Source: Sympetrum striolatum
Taxonomy: Eukaryota > Arthropoda > Insecta > Odonata > Libellulidae
DNA: 64,000 nt
Assembly: GCA_947579665.1 (NCBI GenBank)
Contig: OX388352.1
Span: forward strand, 33,660,216-33,724,215
Direction: 5' to 3'
The translations under genes and the position numbers were made by a program. The notes under the pieces are model-generated. The model searched no databases, was not told where the DNA came from, and worked only from the letters and a program-made list of their open reading frames with translations. The stretch's first letter is position 1; every line of letters starts with the position of its first letter. Positions 60,600 to 64,000 of this stretch are shown here, in pieces.

Positions 60600-60847
60600 A
60601 ATATGTAGTAAAAAGTTCAAGGCATTGGCACTTGTGGAACATGGTTATAATTTTGATCCCCTATCCGGAGAAGCGTCTATATATAATAGATAATAATATA
60701 AGCCAACTAAGTCTACATAAGCTAAAAACAGCGAAACTTTTAATTACATATGACGAAATGATCGAATACGTATTGCAGCATTGGAATCCTGGTTTCTGTG
60801 AAAACATCTATATTCAAGATAAAGGAAGATTAGTTGCTCAGATATAA
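60600..60847 (+). pseudogene. Unidentified coding-like fragment
   Basis: From about 60616 a frame reads KALALVEHGYNFDPLSGEAS, then shifts frame at an A/T run to NISQLSLHKLKTAKLLITYD and continues to TAA 60845-60847. The first part is reminiscent of one ankyrin-type helix pair, but that is weak. An open frame from 60407 covers the region in a single frame but starts in repeat sequence. A frameshifted fragment is the safest reading. Confidence 0.25.
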
Positions 60848-62270
60848 ATTCTAGTGGTTTATCAACATATGGTGCTAAAAAGTGATATTAGCTTAATTAG
60901 ATATAAGTATGGAATCAGAATGAAATCGCTTAGAATATAGTATGTTTGTAGAATGCATCATCAAATGAAAGGAGAAACAACAATGAAATATATTAAAAAA
61001 TGTTCTTATATCTCATCGTAATGATTTATTCCAATATAAATTATACCAATGCCTAAACATAAGCATAGTAAGAAATGTTCATTGATATTCCAAGACAATC
61101 ATATCTCGGTCATTAGTGGTATTAGGGAGATTGTCTGATGAGAGACATAAGACTTTTTTCACTGTGAAAGTCGTTATCTTTTGTCCTTATAATTCATGGT
61201 AAAATACTTAGACAGGCTAGAAACGCTTGCATTTCGTAGTCCATAATAATTTGTGAGCGAAAAAGACAAGCGTTAGGATTCTTTTAAACAATACACGAAA
61301 TTAAAGTGAGTTAAATTGTTTGTTTAATTTTTTATTTGAACAATTACTGGATATTTTACAACAAGTATCAGTTTGTTGAAGAAGCAGTTGATTTTTTGAT
61401 TAAAGTAGCGTTGATATATTCAGTTTTTTTATGCACAATCGTTAATTGAAATGGATTTAGTATGGATAGTATTTATTCGATTCCTCATGCTTATAATCCC
61501 GAAAGGAATGGATCCCAGGCATAGATTACAGACAATATGCCCACTTTGCTATCTAAACGGAGCCTGAAAAGATATTTATAGTGTCTTTATCCCTTCCTTG
61601 TTACTTTAGAGATAACTGTTCACTAATTTATTTGGAAAGGAAATTTTGAACACCAGAAGATTCAAACATCGAAATAAAAAGGAATGTACTGCGATATTTT
61701 AGGGAAATCATAACAAATAGAAAGTCATGAATCGATGAAAAGATGACAGGAGAATTTCCTCACGAGCAGCAATTTCCTAATAAGGATTTTATTCCATCAC
61801 TGCAACATAACTCTTGATTAAAAATTAATGCTCATTAATAATTTATAATATTATGTCATTCGGCTTGGTAGTTTCCGTTTGAAATCAAACTCTGCTTCGC
61901 TGTGCTGAATGCCCGCCAAGATACCGAGAATACTCCGCAATTTGTAGATAAACATGGATATGGGAGATTTTTTGGGTGATTGACTGTCTATTCCATAGAC
62001 GGCGCATTCTTTCGGGGTATGGAAGGGGAGGAGAAAGACAAACCATGCATTGTTGGGAAGCGCTTAGATGAGAGGTGTGGTTGGGAGCACAATTGATGAG
62101 AAGTTACTCCACGTTTCATTCATCCCCTATAAGCCAAGGAAAGGGGAGATGAGGATAGTTATCAGGTAAATCAGGTTTTGCATCATAAATTCATTGATAT
62201 AGGAGAAATTATTTTTATCACTCGTAACTCATTGAATTTACTGCTTTTTCCATCAGTGATGCCATAAATG

Positions 62271-62831
62271 AGAGAAATATATTTCACAGCATTTGTTCTT
62301 TCTTTTACGTATCGCAGGACAGGCTTTGCTTGATTTCATAAATAAAATATCAGTGTTGGTGTTATGTTTTTATGTAATCAAATTTTATAATGTGCTAATC
62401 ATAAATTATCTCGAGCTATTTTTTCGAATTATTCTTTCATAACTTTTTTATTTCAGCGTAATTAAATTCATAATCTTTAAATAGAAGACCCATGCGCTTG
62501 GATCCTCCAGTATATATTCCAAAATCATACTGTTTCTCGAATATTAATTTACAGTTTGATATAAAAATGAGCAGTAATGTAGAATTACAATTCTACCCTT
62601 TGTTTTATACAGAGCATAGCGGTTTTTTGGTGGCCTCGAATTACTTCTCTCCCAAGATTCCTGCTTTGGAGATGCACCCCTTTGCGAGCGGAATGGGAAG
62701 TGTTCCCCTAAAGGAGAAAAATATATTTCACAGATTTTTTTCTTCATTTTAAGTATCGCGGGACTAAGTATTGCTTAATTTCTAAAAAAAAATTCAGTGT
62801 TGGTGTTATGTTTTTATGGAATCAAATTTTA
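62271..62831. repeat. Pair of about 115-bp direct repeats
   Basis: 62271-62389 and 62714-62831 share GAGAAA(AA)TATATTTCACAG, GTATCGC(A/G)GGAC and CAGTGTTGGTGTTATG, then TTTTTATG(T/G)AATCAAATTTTA, about 440 bp apart. A further short duplication follows: 62824-62880 resembles 62939-62995 (GAATGGATGTAG...). Confidence 0.6.
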
Positions 62832-63200
62832 AATAAAGGACTTTCAGAATGGATGTAGCAATTTCCGATATTGCAGCCCCATCTTGAAGAATATTAGTAT
62901 CGCTGAATTAAAAAAAAAAAATTCCAATGGAATCACTTTACATTTTAAATAACGGATTTATAGAATGGATGTAGTTACATAATTCCATAACATCAGCACT
63001 TCTCGAAGAATAGATAAATGGTATAAATACTCGTTCTCGTAATAGTTACACAAAATTTTCAATCTCATACACAATGCTTCTCGTATTTTCAGCCGCAATA
63101 ATAATTTCAAAAATGAACCTGGGATCTTTTAATTGATCGTAACAATTTCCATATAGCAAATCGAGTGCTAGAATTCTATCTTTTGATCAGGTAATCACGT

Positions 63201-64000
63201 AGTTATCATCATCACCTTAATCGTGTCTGATCGTCCATCGATGTGAACCACTGTTCGCCTTGTTTATCTTTATTATATCTCACCCAAAACGGATTCTCTA
63301 CCATCAGCTTATGGAACCACCAGGATTGTTTCATTGAATGATTGATATCGCAAATATGTGAGATCCATGTATTGGAGGAAATTATTAAGCAATACAGTAT
63401 CAGAGAGTATATTTTTCAAATTCAGTACTATTCTCAGAGCTCGACACAATGCTGGTAACATATTTAACCTTTACTTACCACCAACATCAAAAGAAAAGTA
63501 CAAGTTCAAGAATATATCTTAGCTACGGAAGATAAGCAATAGCACAAATCATATATTTGGATTGAATGTCGATGGCTTTAGAAATAAGTCGTTCTTGATT
63601 TAAATAATTGGTTAATGGTAGCTAAGCTGGGTCTTTACCGTTACTTTTTTCAGGTAGAAACTTCGAGGTTCGCCATCCTAATCCAGACCTTAACCTCGGC
63701 TTGCCAGCTCGGAAGCGACCGGTATTCACATCAGGGGGGACCATAAAAAAACTAACCGCGTGGAATACGATTTAATAAGTTATAAACAATTCAATTGAGC
63801 AAACTTTTATCATCTTCGTCGTCTTACTCGTCCTAAGAGATGTCTTTTGATCGACGTTCCACGATAAAAATGAAGATTTTTCGTGATTTTGCAAGAAATT
63901 ACCCGTTCACACACGGAAATGTTGATAAAATTAAAATTTTGATAGAAATCTCTTCCCACTACCCCAACCCAACGGCAACGTTGCCGTCTGTAAACGCATA
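63201..64000. repeat. Tandem segmental unit D, start only
   Basis: The unit start motif recurs and is followed by the same sequence up to the left arm of the first foldback element. Diagnostic sites (CCACCAGG, GATCCATGTATTGGAGG, ACCGTTACTTTTTTCA) match A and not B or C, so the array alternates older unit types. The copy runs off the window. The interior of its foldback element is in the opposite orientation to A, B and C. Confidence 0.88.
63599..64000. mobile_element. Foldback element 1, copy D, interior inverted
   Basis: The left arm reads as in the other copies up to GGTTCGCCATCC. The interior then appears reverse-complemented: ATCCAGACCTTAACC is followed by the inverse of the GAGCTGG...CCGAC end, and the ACCCCAACCCAACGG tract comes last. 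The element continues past the window end. Confidence 0.72.

Larger units (their letters stand above)
59336..62915. repeat. Private insertion block 2 of unit C
   Basis: Homology to A/B ends at about 59335 (CGACGTATTATTCTCATCG) and resumes at about 62916 (AAATTCCAATGGAATCACTT), replacing about 700 bp of A/B. It contains a diverged tandem repeat, an ORF fragment and local duplications. Confidence 0.75.
40083..63200. repeat. Tandem segmental unit C (older, diverged)
   Basis: Third tandem copy. Its head matches B closely. From about 42173 on it differs from A and B by roughly 10% at aligned sites. It lacks the solo LTR, the LINE remnant, the interior of the hAT relic and the Harbinger-like element found in A and B. 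It has two private insertions (about 43606-50333 and 59336-62915). The gene copy is retained and its splice signals look intact. Confidence 0.9.

Noticed and set aside
62492..62752. 86-codon ORF near the end of insertion block 2
   Set aside because: Its end overlaps one of a pair of local direct repeats, and no domain or splice context supports it.
1..64000. CRISPR array, operons or bacterial-type system
   Set aside because: Direct repeats here are kilobase segmental copies or transposon ends; no regular short repeat-spacer pattern and no prokaryotic gene organisation.

Overview
The window looks like nuclear DNA of an arthropod, probably an insect. It is AT-rich, and I see no bacterial operon or long host gene. 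What it does hold is spliced micro-genes with GT/AG junctions, a TATA plus TCAGT initiator pair, tRNA-derived SINEs, an intact non-LTR reverse transcriptase ORF, a solo LTR, and remnants of hAT, Tigger/pogo and PIF/Harbinger-like elements. The species cannot be fixed from the sequence.

The window is a tandem segmental array of about 18.7 kb units: A (1-21225), B (21226-40082), C (40083-63200) and the start of D (63201-64000). A and B are almost identical over most of their length. C is roughly 10% diverged and carries large insertions and deletions. B is a chimera: its first 2.09 kb match C and differ from A, and from about 23316 on it matches A and differs from C. The two recent copies are therefore 4620-23315 and 23316-42172, which is the product of one unequal crossover between older paralogous units. 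The sequence just after the start of D resembles the start of A rather than B or C, so at least two older unit types alternate.

Each full unit carries one copy of a small multi-exon gene (A 12.5-15.4 kb, B 31.4-34.2 kb, C 53.8-56.4 kb, with possible downstream exons). I do not recognise the family. It has a non-coding or uORF-bearing first exon, two paralogous coding exons that each begin AG|ATG with an N-glycosylation sequon and a single membrane span, an acidic terminal coding exon, a polyA signal, and a perfectly conserved 43-base block that behaves like an alternative exon. The main product is an 86-residue single-pass membrane protein. Between A and C the membrane exon has changed at 25 of 52 residues, while the terminal exon is identical base for base. 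This contrast is the strongest candidate for new biology here.

Most of the rest is mobile-element history that dates the duplications. A foldback element at the start of every unit is present in all units; in D its interior is inverted, and in A it is interrupted by a LINE+SINE. A second foldback element holds a solo LTR in A and B only, with an empty site in C, and that LTR in B holds a 134-bp SINE with a perfect 13-bp target duplication. A hAT relic and a pogo-type MITE are in all units. A PIF/Harbinger-like element is in A and B only. C alone has a 3.06-kb Tigger element and two unexplained insertions (about 43.6-50.3 kb and 59.3-62.9 kb). The implied order is: MITE, foldback elements and hAT first; split of the C and A lineages; LTR and Harbinger-like insertion; A/B duplication; then the SINE in B and, probably late, the LINE/SINE in A.
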